Assembly (NCBI GenBank): GCA_963655255.1
Contig: CAVKEB010000004.1
Coordinates: 62,001 to 126,000, forward strand
Length of the DNA stretch: 64,000 nucleotides
DNA from: CAG-791 sp963655255
Lineage (GTDB): Bacteria; Bacillota; Clostridia; Lachnospirales; Lachnospiraceae
Direction of reading: 5' to 3'
Positions 1 to 9,400 of the stretch are shown in pieces (the stretch's first letter is position 1; every line of letters starts with the position of its first letter). Both the position numbers and the translations under genes were made by a program. Under the pieces are notes generated by a model. It saw only the letters and a list, made by a program, of their open reading frames with translations, did not search any database and was not told where the DNA came from.

Positions 1-244
1 CACCGGCGCGAAGCGTGATGGCAATCTGACTGCAGAGAATGGACAGGTTCTTCAGATTGATCTTGTTGCCGCCGATGTCCATGTTCCAGAAGGAATCGCT
101 TTTCTCCTTCACCTGCGTGAGGGAGAGGATGACCGGCGCCGTTGCCCGGATCTGGTCCGCCGCCGCATACTGATCCGACGCCTGAACCACGCCGCTGATC
201 TGCAGCCCCTCTTTCGTCAGTGCCTTGTACTTAAATGTTGCCAT
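1..244 (-). CDS. pilC: Type IV pilus inner-membrane platform protein PilC/GspF, N-terminal part
   Basis: Only the first 81 codons are inside the window; the gene continues past the left edge. The translation begins MATFKYKALTKEG and reaches LSILCSQIAITLRAG, which matches the N-terminus and the start of the first cytoplasmic T2SSF domain of PilC/GspF. This family forms the membrane platform on which the PilB and PilT ATPases act. The ATG is preceded by AAGGATA about 8 bases upstream. It lies 120 bp after pilT on the same strand, giving the order pilB-pilT-pilC that is common in Firmicutes pilus clusters. The family call is firm despite truncation; the rest of the protein cannot be judged. Confidence 0.85.
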   Translation of the reverse strand, partial: MATFKYKALTKEGLQISGVVQASDQYAAADQIRATAPVILSLTQVKEKSDSFWNMDIGGNKINLKNLSILCSQIAITLRAG

Positions 245-364
245 AATCGTTATCCTTTATCGAAATGCTCCCGCGATTTTCTGTAGTTTTTCTCCCAGGT
301 GCACGTACTCCCGTTCCTCAAGAGTACAATATCCCCCGTATCTGAAGGGCATTCGTCTTCCACC

Positions 365-1411
365 TCAGAATTTCAGCTTCTTCTGAATATAATCCTGATC
401 ATGGGCGGCCTCTACTGCCGTCCGGATCTCGATCAGCCCGCTCATAACCATGTTGATCAGGCAGTTGTCCATCGTAATCGAGCCCATCTCCGCGCCGGTC
501 AGCATACTGGATGCCATCTGCGGCGTCCGCCCCTCGCGGATGAGGTTTCGCAGCGCGTTCGTGACGATCATGCACTCGCAGGCAGCAACGCGCCCGCCTC
601 CTACGCGTTCGAGAAGCTGCTGGGACAGGACGGCCTGAAGCGTCGTGGACAGCTGCATCCGGATCTGCGGCTGCTTCTCCGCGGGGAAAGTTCCGACAAT
701 ACGGTCCACACTTTCCACCGCCGAATTCGTATGCAGGGTAGCAAAAACAAGATGTCCCGTCTCCGCCGCCGTCATCGCCGTGTCAATCGTCTCCGCGTCG
801 CGCATCTCACCGATCAGAATGATGTCCGGATCCTCACGAAGTGAGGCCCGCAGGCCGTCCGCGTAGGATTCGGTGTCCGTCCCGATTTCGCGCTGGTTGA
901 TGATGCACTGATCCGGCTCATACACGTACTCAATCGGGTCCTCCAGCGTGATGATGTGCTCGCTTCTCGTATGATTGATCTGATTCAGGATTGCCGCGAG
1001 CGTCGTGGATTTACCGGAGCCGGTCTCGCCGGTCACCAGAATGATACCCCGCTGATATCCGGGGAAAGCGGAAACCGCCGCCGGAAGTCCCAGTGTATTC
1101 AGATCCGGAATGCGGTTGCTCAGGATACGCAGCGCTCCGCTGACATGCCCCTGCTGCCGGAACAGATTCACACGGACACGCTCGCCCGCCAGCGTCCGCG
1201 CGAAGTCCAGCTCGCCGATCCGTTCAATATGATCATAGGCGTCGCCTGCCAGCTCTCTTGCCAGAGCCTCGCAGTCCGCATCCGTCAGAATCTCCGGGCA
1301 GAGATTCGTCAGCTTCCCGTCCACACGGATCTTCGGCGGAAGTCCGCAAATCAGGTGAATATCCGACGCTCTTCTTCCGGCCGCCGCTGCTACCAGTTCT
1401 TCAATATGCAT
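365..1411 (-). CDS. pilT: Type IV pilus retraction ATPase PilT
   Basis: The 348-residue product is a hexameric cytoplasmic ATPase that depolymerises the pilus (twitching motility, DNA uptake). Walker A is GETGSGKST (residues 128-136), with Glu replacing the more usual Pro. The Asp-box LEDPIEYVY, Walker B DIILIGEMRD (near 195), His-box HTNSAVESVDR and an ALRNLIRE motif typical of PilT rather than PilB all follow. I start at the ATG giving MHIEELVAAAAGR, which has AAAGGA just upstream. A longer reading frame extends 40 codons further, but that extension is only translated hairpin element and has no homology to PilT. It follows pilB on the same strand, separated by element A, and precedes pilC. 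Confidence 0.93.
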   Translation of the reverse strand: MHIEELVAAAAGRRASDIHLICGLPPKIRVDGKLTNLCPEILTDADCEALARELAGDAYDHIERIGELDFARTLAGERVRVNLFRQQGHVSGALRILSNRIPDLNTLGLPAAVSAFPGYQRGIILVTGETGSGKSTTLAAILNQINHTRSEHIITLEDPIEYVYEPDQCIINQREIGTDTESYADGLRASLREDPDIILIGEMRDAETIDTAMTAAETGHLVFATLHTNSAVESVDRIVGTFPAEKQPQIRMQLSTTLQAVLSQQLLERVGGGRVAACECMIVTNALRNLIREGRTPQMASSMLTGAEMGSITMDNCLINMVMSGLIEIRTAVEAAHDQDYIQKKLKF

Positions 1412-1420
1412 AATGTTCCT

Positions 1421-1595
1421 TTCGAATACGCACACGGAGAATTTCGCGCAGGCGAATTCTCCGATGTGCCAGGCAGTTGCGCACGAGGAGAAATCCGCGC
1501 AGGCGGTTTCTCCGACGTGCCGAGTAAACATGGAAGCTGCGCTTCCATGTTTATCTCGAGCAACGTTCTGCCATCATCAGATGGCAGGACTTGCG
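1421..1595 (-). repeat. Modular hairpin element, copy A (pilB-pilT gap)
   Basis: This fills the gap between the pilB stop and the pilT Shine-Dalgarno. Four hairpins lie in a row. Positions 1436-1462 have arms GGAGAATT/AATTCTCC around core CGCGCAGGCG. Positions 1487-1513 have arms GGAGAAA/TTTCTCC around the same core. Positions 1526-1552 have perfect 12-bp arms starting AAACATGG with loop TGC. Positions 1568-1587 have arms CTGCCATC/GATGGCAG with loop ATCA. The same module types recur at eight other places in the window. The strand given is that of the gene whose leader it forms. Confidence 0.85.
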
Positions 1596-3278
1596 CTAGT
1601 CCGTTACCAGTATCGTCCGCTCCACTTCTTCCACGGTCGTAATGCCCTCCGACACCAGCTTCTCCGCATTCTGCAGCATCGTGACATATCCGCTCGTGCG
1701 CGCCGCCGTCTCCCGGAAGGTCTGCTTGTCCGCGTTGGAAGTGATGTCGCGGCGCAGTTCATCGTTCATCAGCAGAATCTCGAACGCACCGATTCGTCCG
1801 CGGTAGCCCGTGTGGAAGCACTGATCACAGCCCTTGCCGTGATAGAACTTCTGCCCCGGCTTCATCTTCATCGGGCTGATCTCCATAATCTTCTGATCCG
1901 GCACATATTCCTCCCGGCAGTTCGGGCAGACTCTCCGAAGAAGTCTCTGCGAAATAATGCCGCGAAGGCCCGCGGAAATCAGATATGGCTCCACGCCCAT
2001 ATCCTTCAGGCGGTCGATGGCCGTCACCGCGTCCTCGGTATGGATGGTCGTGATGACCAGGTGTCCGGTGATGGCTGCCCGCATGGCGATCTGCGCGGTC
2101 TCGCCGTCACGGATTTCTCCGACGCAGATGATATCCGGATCCTGACGCAGGATGGCGCGAAGGCCGCTCGCAAAGGTCAGGCCCACCTTCTCATTGATCT
2201 GGACCTGCGTCGCCCCGGGAATGTTGTACTCGACGGGGTCCTCCAGCGTCACGAGGTTCGTGCTCTCGTTCAGCATCTCCCGGATCAGCGTGAACATCGT
2301 CGATGTTTTACCGGAACCGGTGGGACCCACGATCATGATGACGCCGCTCGTATTCGCGAGAATCCGGTCCACCTTGCGGTTGTCTTCGTCAAAAACCATG
2401 CCGATTCCGCGGCGGGTCAGCATTTTCTCATCCTTGCCAAGGATACGGATGACGATTTTTTCCCCGAAAATCGTCGGCAGCGTATTGACACGCATGTCCA
2501 CATCGCGACCCTTGATCTTCATGTTGATCCGTCCGTCCTGCGGAACGCGGCGCTCCACGATGTTCATGTGCGACATGACCTTGATACGCGAAACGACGGA
2601 GTCCTTCAGGTCCATCGGAATCGTCAGAATCTTGTGCAGGCGTCCGTCGATGCGCATCCGGATCTGCATGTCGCCCTCGGTCGGCTCGATATGAATATCC
2701 GAGCAGTTCTCCACCATCGCGCGCTCAATGATCGAATTCACGAGACGGATGGTCGGTCCCTCTTCCGCCGTGTCCTGCTCGCTCTCCACCACGGCATCCT
2801 CACGGATGCCCGCCTCGGCGCGCATGGCCGCCATTGCCTCGGCGGCATTCACATTTTCGTACAGAATGCTGATCGCGTGCTTCACCGCTGCGCCGCTTGC
2901 GATCATCGGAACGATGTTTTTCCGGCTCGTATTCCGCGCGCGCTCAATCGCCATGAAATTCAGCGGATCCGCCATCGCAATGAACAGATTGTCGCGGACA
3001 ACCTGAATCGGCACAATCTCGTATTCCTGGGCCAGCGCCTTCGGAATGTAGCGCGACATGGACGGGTCGATTGTTGTTTTCGTCAGATCGATAAAATCAA
3101 TGCCCAGCTGGTTGCGCAGTGCGTCGATCAGCTCGCGCTCCGTGATATAACCATATTCAATCAGCACCGTTCCCAGACGCTCATGGGTCTGCTTCTGCTG
3201 GGCCAGCGCCTGCGACAGCTGCTCCTGCGTCAGCAGTCCGTCCGAAATCAGGATATCGCCCAATCGTTTGCTCTTCAT
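1596..3278 (-). CDS. pilB: Type IV pilus extension ATPase PilB/GspE
   Basis: The 560-residue cytoplasmic motor powers pilus assembly. It has an N-terminal T2SSE_N domain (about 1-150, beginning MKSKRLGDILISDGLL) and a linker. The AAA-type ATPase core carries Walker A GPTGSGKTS (318-326), the Asp-box LEDPVEYN, Walker B DIICVGEIRD and a His-box with TTIHTEDAVTAIDR. A four-cysteine zinc site characteristic of PilB/GspE follows (CPNC, then CDQC with FHTGYRGR). Length is typical. The ATG has GGGAGAA upstream. It is followed by element A, pilT and pilC. Upstream lies an unrelated ATPase block, so pilB is separated from the rest of the pilus genes. Confidence 0.95.
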   Translation of the reverse strand: MKSKRLGDILISDGLLTQEQLSQALAQQKQTHERLGTVLIEYGYITERELIDALRNQLGIDFIDLTKTTIDPSMSRYIPKALAQEYEIVPIQVVRDNLFIAMADPLNFMAIERARNTSRKNIVPMIASGAAVKHAISILYENVNAAEAMAAMRAEAGIREDAVVESEQDTAEEGPTIRLVNSIIERAMVENCSDIHIEPTEGDMQIRMRIDGRLHKILTIPMDLKDSVVSRIKVMSHMNIVERRVPQDGRINMKIKGRDVDMRVNTLPTIFGEKIVIRILGKDEKMLTRRGIGMVFDEDNRKVDRILANTSGVIMIVGPTGSGKTSTMFTLIREMLNESTNLVTLEDPVEYNIPGATQVQINEKVGLTFASGLRAILRQDPDIICVGEIRDGETAQIAMRAAITGHLVITTIHTEDAVTAIDRLKDMGVEPYLISAGLRGIISQRLLRRVCPNCREEYVPDQKIMEISPMKMKPGQKFYHGKGCDQCFHTGYRGRIGAFEILLMNDELRRDITSNADKQTFRETAARTSGYVTMLQNAEKLVSEGITTVEEVERTILVTD

Positions 3279-3347
3279 TACTCTGTTCTCCCTGTCTGTA
3301 CCTGTATGTACTAACTTATTTGCTGCTCGTCTCCTGATTTTTCTCGA

Positions 3348-4583
3348 TCAGACACTCATCTCTATCTGCCTAGCGACTGCCTTTCCATCCATATCAAGAG
3401 TGGCTTCGAGAAGCTGTTCCGACTCCCTTTGGAATTTTATCAGCTCATCCCATTTCTTTCTCCGTGTCGCCCGGATCAGCTCCTGCCGGATCTCTTCATT
3501 CGGAACAAATGCCATTCCCGACCTCTGATCATAGGCAAGATATCCCAGATGGATCAAGTACGTAAGAACATCATCCTTGTTCGCAAAATTCGTCGTATCA
3601 TTCTGAAAAGAAGTCACATCGACCGGAACACGGTCTCCCGAGAGCATTTCAATGATTGCTTCCTTCAGCCCGTCAAAATCCATATTGATCAGCGGAACAA
3701 TCGCTTCATAAGAGGCCGTTCCCGACCAGTAGCTCTGGAAATTCCCCTCCAGCATCAGATTCACAACGGCATTCGGATTATATACATGCTCCTCTCCAAG
3801 CTGATATCCGTCATACCAGTTCCGAACTGCCTCGAAGCTCCTGCCATACCGCCCACACAGATTCTTCACTTCCTCCCCTGTAAATCCCACATAAGGTGCA
3901 AGCGGTCCGGCCCCCAGCATCGAATATTCCTTAAAATTATTCAGTGCCGACTGCGTTTTTTCCTTCTTGATCGGCAGTATTCCGGTCAAATATGCCAGCT
4001 GAAGATATTTCGTCGGCTCAGTTCCCTTGAACAGCCCCCGGAGAAAACTAATATACTCTTCCTGTGCTTTCGTATTGGCAGCCTCGTCACGAATCAGAAC
4101 ATCCCATTCGTCGATGATCACAATAAATCTTTTTCCTGTCGTCGCATGCAGAAAAGAAAGTGCCTCCGGCAGGGACTTTGTTTTCTCTCTCTCCAGAACA
4201 GGATAGCATTTCGCAAGCTCTGCAATCGTCTTTTCCGAAATGTAGGAAACGACATTTTCTGCGCCACCTGCGGGCTCCATGCACCACTGAATATCAAGAT
4301 GAATCACGTCATGCTGATTCAGATGCTTGTGAAAATCCGTACTTTTACTGATCTCCAGATCCGAAAACATCTCCTCGGAATTGCATCCCTTGCTATAGTA
4401 AGCCGTCAGCATATTGGCCGTAATCGACTTTCCGAATCGTCTGGGACGGCTGTTGCAGATGTATCCCTGGAGCGTCCCGAGTACACGGTTTGTGTACTTC
4501 AGAAGACCGGTTTTATCCACATAAATTTCCGAATCCAAAGCAACCTGAAATGCCGTATGATCCGGATTTACAAACATTCCCAT
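3348..4583 (-). CDS. AAA-ATPase-like (DUF1703-type) protein lacking its C-terminal nuclease-like domain
   Basis: The 411-residue product begins MGMFVNPDHTAFQ and contains DKTGLL, the P-loop-like SRPRRFGKS (about residue 40) and a Walker-B-like FIVIIDEWD. This is the AAA-ATPase_like family, usually fused to a C-terminal PD-(D/E)XK-type domain in proteins of about 550 residues. Here the frame stops soon after LDMDGKAVARQIEMSV, where the nuclease-like domain would begin, so that domain is missing. I use the inner ATG (AAGAAGAG upstream). Longer starts exist but overlap the gene before it. Its role is unknown in the family; such genes are often multicopy in gut Firmicutes. It sits in the block that splits the pilus locus. 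Confidence 0.75.
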   Translation of the reverse strand: MGMFVNPDHTAFQVALDSEIYVDKTGLLKYTNRVLGTLQGYICNSRPRRFGKSITANMLTAYYSKGCNSEEMFSDLEISKSTDFHKHLNQHDVIHLDIQWCMEPAGGAENVVSYISEKTIAELAKCYPVLEREKTKSLPEALSFLHATTGKRFIVIIDEWDVLIRDEAANTKAQEEYISFLRGLFKGTEPTKYLQLAYLTGILPIKKEKTQSALNNFKEYSMLGAGPLAPYVGFTGEEVKNLCGRYGRSFEAVRNWYDGYQLGEEHVYNPNAVVNLMLEGNFQSYWSGTASYEAIVPLINMDFDGLKEAIIEMLSGDRVPVDVTSFQNDTTNFANKDDVLTYLIHLGYLAYDQRSGMAFVPNEEIRQELIRATRRKKWDELIKFQRESEQLLEATLDMDGKAVARQIEMSV

Positions 4584-4614
4584 AGCAAAATTCTCTTCTT
4601 TCTCATACACGTCG

Positions 4615-4800
4615 TCAGATGGCATTCTCCGCAGGGCCGCACGATTCGTGATCCATCTTCGCGATATAATCCGCCGCGGTTTTCTCAAATTCCTCCAGCT
4701 TCGGTAGATACCAGTCCACAATTCTGTCCACGGCTTCCTGCGCCAGCGAGGCAAGACTGCTCTGAAAACTGCGAAAGCGATTAATATACTTCTTTTCCAT
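4615..4800 (-). pseudogene. Internally shortened HI0074-like (HEPN) nucleotidyltransferase partner
   Basis: This 61-residue frame starts MEKKYINRFRSFQSSLASL, which matches the N-terminus of the HI0074/HepT-type HEPN partner of minimal nucleotidyltransferases. It then jumps to a sequence resembling the C-terminal helix (RIVDWYLPKLEEFEKTA). Full-length members have about 120-140 residues, so the middle appears deleted in frame. The usual HEPN RX4-6H ribonuclease motif is not visible. Its ATG overlaps the last 20 bp of the upstream nucleotidyltransferase, the usual arrangement of an MNT-HEPN pair. Probably a dead toxin relic; a small functional protein cannot be excluded. Confidence 0.5.
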
Positions 4801-5089
4801 AGAGGTCCATATCCTCCTTCAATGCCGCATTGCGAATATGATCATACCGGAACAAATCTATTTTTTTCAGCGTGGGAATTGCATCAATTTCTTCCTGCAT
4901 TTCTTCATAAGAAATGCCGCCTTTCACGACAAAGTCCAGATCGCTGTCTGGTCTCTCCTTCCCTTCCGCATAAGAACCGAAGAGATACAGATGCTGTACT
5001 CCATATTTTCTGCAGATTGCCGCTACCCGGCTGATGATCTCCTCCGGATTTAAATCACGCGGCTCCCCGCCGGAAAATTTCTCTGCCAT
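4781..5089 (-). CDS. Minimal nucleotidyltransferase (MNT/HI0073 type)
   Basis: The 102-residue protein has the polymerase-beta-fold signature GSYAEGKERPDSDLDFVV (about residues 37-54): a GSxAxG turn followed by the two metal-binding aspartates in SDLDF. It is the size expected for MNT antitoxin-type nucleotidyltransferases, which pair with HEPN proteins and in characterised systems AMPylate the HEPN toxin. The adjacent HEPN gene is shortened, so the pair may no longer act as a toxin-antitoxin module. The ATG is preceded by GGCGG. It is 32 bp after the DUF4143 gene and probably shares its transcript. Confidence 0.8.
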   Translation of the reverse strand: MAEKFSGGEPRDLNPEEIISRVAAICRKYGVQHLYLFGSYAEGKERPDSDLDFVVKGGISYEEMQEEIDAIPTLKKIDLFRYDHIRNAALKEDMDLYGKEVY

Positions 5090-5121
5090 CTCATCCGCCT
5101 TCTTTCATAAACTGTCCGAAT

Positions 5122-6357
5122 TCAAATATACCAGACCGGCAGCTGCAGGACATTCTCCCGCACCATTCCCGGCTGCGGGCACATGCAGATCAGGGCCCCC
5201 ATTCCGCGTTTCTTGTCCGGAATCTCATCCAGCACCTGAAACGCTGAGGTCATCTCCGCCTTCACGTGACTGTTCTTCTTGATCTCAATCGGATGCAGGA
5301 TCCCGTTCTCCTCAATGATAAAATCAATCTCGGCTTCCTGTCCGGCCTTCCGGTCCTTGCCGCGGTAGTAAGAGACAAAATACCGGTAATCCAGTCCCCG
5401 GTTCGAATACGATTTCAAAATTTCAGAAATCACAAAGGTCTCCCAGAATGCCCCGCTCATCGCCCCGTTCGCCAGAGTTTCCGGTGTCAGCCATCTCGTC
5501 AGATATGCCGCAAGACCGGTGTCGCGAAAATACAGCTTCGGCGTGCGGATTGCCCGCTTCAGAACCGATGCCGTATATGGCTCCAGAATATAAATAATTC
5601 CGGACGCCTCCAAAATGGAAATCCACTTCTTCACCGTATCCGCATCCTTGCCGATCTCCTCGGCAATATTGCTGTAATTCAGCATCTCTCCGGTTCTTGC
5701 CGCACAGGCGATCATGAACCGCCGGAAGGTATCCAGATCCTGCACTGCTGAGAGCTCACGCACATCTCGTTCCAGATAAGTTTTCACATAACTGGCAAAA
5801 TAAAGCTGCCAGTCCATCTCCGGGTTCTGCAGCTGCGGATAGCCGCCGCGGTGAATGATCTCCCAGATATTCGCCGGAGTCTTCGCGGTTTTCTGGCGCT
5901 CGGTTACATAATCCAGCGTCGGTACAAATGGCAAGGTGCACGGATCACCCATCATCTCGCGAAGAGAAAGCGGTGCCAGCTCAATGACCGCGGCCCTTCC
6001 CGCAAGAGAGTCCGAAGCCAGTTCCATCAGTCGGAACGGCTGTGATCCGGACAGAAGGAACTGCCCCTTTTCCTCACTCCGGTCGCAGTACATCTTGATA
6101 TATCGGAAAAGTTCCGGCACCAGCTGCACCTCATCCATCGTAACCGGCGGCGCATTCAATGTCAGAAACATATCCGGGTTTTCTCTCGCCTGATCCTCCA
6201 GAAACTGGTCATCAAACGTAATCGTCTTCCGCTCCGGAAAAAGCTCTTGCAGCAGCGTGGATTTTCCCGTCTGACGGGCTCCCGTGATCAGAACAGCCTT
6301 AAACGACTGCGCCGAGGTCTTTATGACATCTTCCAGACTGCGCCTGATGTATTTCAC
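5122..6357 (-). CDS. AAA_14/DUF4143 ATPase
   Basis: The 411-residue product has an N-terminal AAA+ domain with Walker A GARQTGKST (about 27-35), Walker B VTMDEVQLVP and sensor LLSGSQPF. This is followed by a C-terminal DUF4143 domain containing RDTGLAAYL and an EIDFIIE stretch that resembles a PD-(D/E)XK core. The family is widespread in gut bacteria and archaea; its function is unsettled. Translation starts at a GTG with GGGAGGATG upstream. The gene has its own near-consensus promoter and a 41-bp palindrome just upstream. It therefore looks like an independently transcribed unit inserted between the giant pilin-like gene and pilB. Confidence 0.85.
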   Translation of the reverse strand: MKYIRRSLEDVIKTSAQSFKAVLITGARQTGKSTLLQELFPERKTITFDDQFLEDQARENPDMFLTLNAPPVTMDEVQLVPELFRYIKMYCDRSEEKGQFLLSGSQPFRLMELASDSLAGRAAVIELAPLSLREMMGDPCTLPFVPTLDYVTERQKTAKTPANIWEIIHRGGYPQLQNPEMDWQLYFASYVKTYLERDVRELSAVQDLDTFRRFMIACAARTGEMLNYSNIAEEIGKDADTVKKWISILEASGIIYILEPYTASVLKRAIRTPKLYFRDTGLAAYLTRWLTPETLANGAMSGAFWETFVISEILKSYSNRGLDYRYFVSYYRGKDRKAGQEAEIDFIIEENGILHPIEIKKNSHVKAEMTSAFQVLDEIPDKKRGMGALICMCPQPGMVRENVLQLPVWYI

Positions 6358-6374
6358 TGCTTCATCCTCCCGCT

Positions 6375-6441
6375 ACTTTGGCTAATTCCGAATCCGATTC
6401 GGAATTAGTCAAAGTATAACAAGTTCCCGCACGCGGGTCAA
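6375..6441 (-). promoter_or_regulatory. Promoter with a 41-bp palindromic operator for the DUF4143 gene
   Basis: On the minus strand TTGACC (6436-6441) and TATACT (6413-6418) are separated by 17 bp; the -35 overlaps the stop codon of the giant upstream gene. Positions 6375-6415 form an inverted repeat with 20-bp arms, one mismatch and a single central base (arm core CTAATTCCGAATC). It overlaps the end of the -10 and the predicted start of transcription. That placement suggests an operator bound by a repressor, possibly the gene's own product. It would also fold into a strong hairpin in RNA or single-stranded DNA. Confidence 0.75.
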
Positions 6442-9400
6442 ATTTCCTGGTCCTTCACCGGCTCTGCATCCTCCGTGGAATACGTGGCTGCTTCCGTGGA
6501 GGCTTCCGAAGAACCGGCATTCCCGGAAGCATCACTCTGCCCGGTCTCTCCGCTCTCCGCCGCATCCGTTCCTGCGTTATCCGCAGTCTGCTCCGTTCCG
6601 GCACTGTCCTGCGTCTCTCCTGCATCTGACGAATCCGAATTTCCCTGATCCGCCTGGTCAGTTTCCGTCGTCCCGTCCGTGGCAGAATCTTCCGTCCCCG
6701 CCGCATCGCCGGTCTGCGCGGTTCCGGCGGTCTGTGCCGTGTCCTCCGTCAGCGCCGTATCGTCCTGATCGGAACTGCCGGTTCCTGCCGTATCCGCAGA
6801 ATCCGCGTCCGCATCTTCATCCAGAATGTTCCCGTTCTCATCCATCCGGAGTGTGCCGTCCTTCACCTTCGCGATCGTATCCTCGTCCGGCACCCAGACC
6901 GCCGCCAGCGTCATGTCTTCCGTCACCGTAATCACGGCATCGGGCGCGTAATGGTAGGACTTCGTTCCGGTCTCCAGCTCATAGACCGCCTTCGAAGAAC
7001 CGGAAGTCTTCGTCCGGCTCTGGCCGGAACCCTCCGATGCATTCTCGGAATCGCCCGTCCCGGTCACATCGTCCGTATTCGCCGCATCTGCGTTTCCATC
7101 CACGTCACCGTCCGAAATCTTGTTGATCTTCGTCACGATGTCAGAAACGGTCGTCTTCTTCTCCGAAGCGGACAGATTCGACGGCGAAGTAATCAGCCAC
7201 CCCAGAAGCTTCCAGCCCTTGCGGACCGGTGTGAAGGCCGTAAGATCCAGTTCCGTCTCTTCCTCACCAAGCTCAACCTGAACCTCGCGGCGTTCCTCTT
7301 CCGGAATCGTGTCCTGTAAAACACCTCCCTGGCTGCTCGTTCCATCGGTTGATGCATCATTTACGGAAGCAGCCTGCACCGCAGTATCCATGGAAAGTGC
7401 GCGGACAAGATCTTCCGTGAAGACGGCCTTATTACCGGCATTCAACGTAATCGTATGCGCTTCTTCCGAAACTCCGTCGGTCAGCTTCCAGTCGCCGTAA
7501 TTCGTGATGCCGGAACCGCAAGGGAACGGATACCTCTCACTCTTCAGCTCCGCCTGATAAGCAACTGTCTTGCCGTCTGCCGCAGCGTCACCCAAGTCGA
7601 AACCACATTGTTCCTTTAGAGCATCACCAGAAACGTATGTGACTCCCGTCGGTGCCGTACTTGCAGAGTACGTTCCTGAATAACCATTCTCCGAAGACAT
7701 TTTCATTGCATAACAATTCTGATAAGTCCCCGCATCAGCGCCGCTTCCCTTGCTGCCGAACGGCACATAACTGATTCCCTGCAGATTCGTCAGCTGCCAA
7801 ATCGCCGCATAACAATTCCGAATGACAGCATCACTGCCGGATCCGTCCGCTGTCTGATTGTTTACAACAAAGCCCGCAGCCCCATTATTCCCCGTACCGG
7901 ATTGCTGGTAAGTCTCTTCTCCCAGACTGTGCGACCGCTCAATGGTTCCGGTATTCGTCAGCACAAATCCGGAAATCATTGCTCCCTGCTGTCCTTTGCA
8001 GGTAATCTTCGTATTCGCATAGCTTCCCGTAATCGCACCGTCATTTGTCAGCACAAATCCGGCCGCACTCTTCTGTGCGCTTACCTGACCTGTAACGCTG
8101 CAGTTCGCAACCTCCGCTCCTTTTCCATTGCTTCCAACAAAGCCAGCTGCTTCCTTCACACCAGATGTTCCGGAAGCGCTGCCAATCTGCATATCAGTAT
8201 AATCACTGGTTCCATATACCTGGCAGTTGGAAATCGTCGCCTTTGCACCGGAACTATTATTGGAAGAAGTTCCAACAGATCCATCGGTATTTACTGTATT
8301 TTCACCAGCAAATCCATTCCCCTTGACCTTGCAATCAACTACCTGACAGTTTTCGATAACCGCATCAACGGCTACAGAGATCTTTTCGCTGCTGCTCTCT
8401 TCAACAGGCCAGCCATATTTAGTAATCCGATCTTCCGAAACAGCTTCCGTCTGGTCTGTCCAATTCCAACGGTTATACCAATACTCGTATGTTTTCTTCC
8501 ATTTAGGTGCCTGCACGAAGATTGCCTGATTTGTTTTCACAAAACCAGCACCAGAACCCAATTCGCAGCCTTCTACCTTTGAGTTCTTAATATTTCCGCC
8601 TTTGTTATTCCATATAAAGCCCGTGCCATTTACTTGAGAATTTATTACATTGCAATTCGTAATTGTACCAACATGAATATCACTGCTTCTTTCATACGTG
8701 ATCTGTGTTGTGTACTGGCATGCTCTCCCTTTATCCTGGAAATAAGGCTCCATGTCCTTTCTGGGGCTTCCCTGTTTGGGGCTGTCAATGATTTCTTTCA
8801 GTACATTCTCCGGAACATCTCCATTCTGATACACCAGCCCGGCGCTTCCTAATTCCGAATTCTGCACTGTAATATTGGAGATTGTTCCGTAATTATATTC
8901 TACGAATTCTCTCTGTCCGCCATGTGCAATCTCTCCGTTCTGTGCCTGAGTGGATGCCTTTCCCTGCAGATTCGCCTGATCAATCACCAGAGAATCAATT
9001 GCACCGCCCGGAGCCACAACATCTGCAAAATCATAAGCAATATTCTGCAAACTTACGGCCTGACCATTGTATGTTCTTCCCACATAGGTTCCGTCCAGGC
9101 GGTCAAAATTAACCTCTGTATCCTTTGCGTTGATGTCCAGGTCCTGACAAATTTTCAAATGAGTATTATAATTCTCGTTCGCTGTACTCAGATAGCTATA
9201 CCGCTTCGTATCGTCCTCATCAAATTGACTCTTTAAAGTGCCGCCATCTGCCACACCAGTCAGACGCTGTCCATCCCAATCCGACAGAGCCTTCAGCTGC
9301 CGCAACGTGCGAACCCTATAATCATGCTCCGGACTTCCATCCTTGGTTGCGACAAAAGCTATCTTCTTGTCTCCTGATGTTCCGCCGGAAGTGACTTCTG

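Noticed and set aside
1412..1531. A 40-residue N-terminal extension of PilT
   Set aside because: It is encoded entirely by hairpin element A, is unrelated to PilT N-termini, and a good ribosome site precedes the inner ATG.
1413..3314. Very long plus-strand open frame opposite pilB
   Set aside because: It mirrors pilB codons on the other strand, has no start signal or family features, and high GC favours such shadows. The same reasoning applies to the long plus-strand frames at 39467-41572, 45110-46057, 47621-48751 and 54608-55786.
6438..6800. Sortase or other cell-wall anchor at the C-terminus of the giant protein
   Set aside because: The C-terminus is acidic low-complexity sequence ending PVKDQEI, with no LPXTG-like motif, hydrophobic segment or basic tail.
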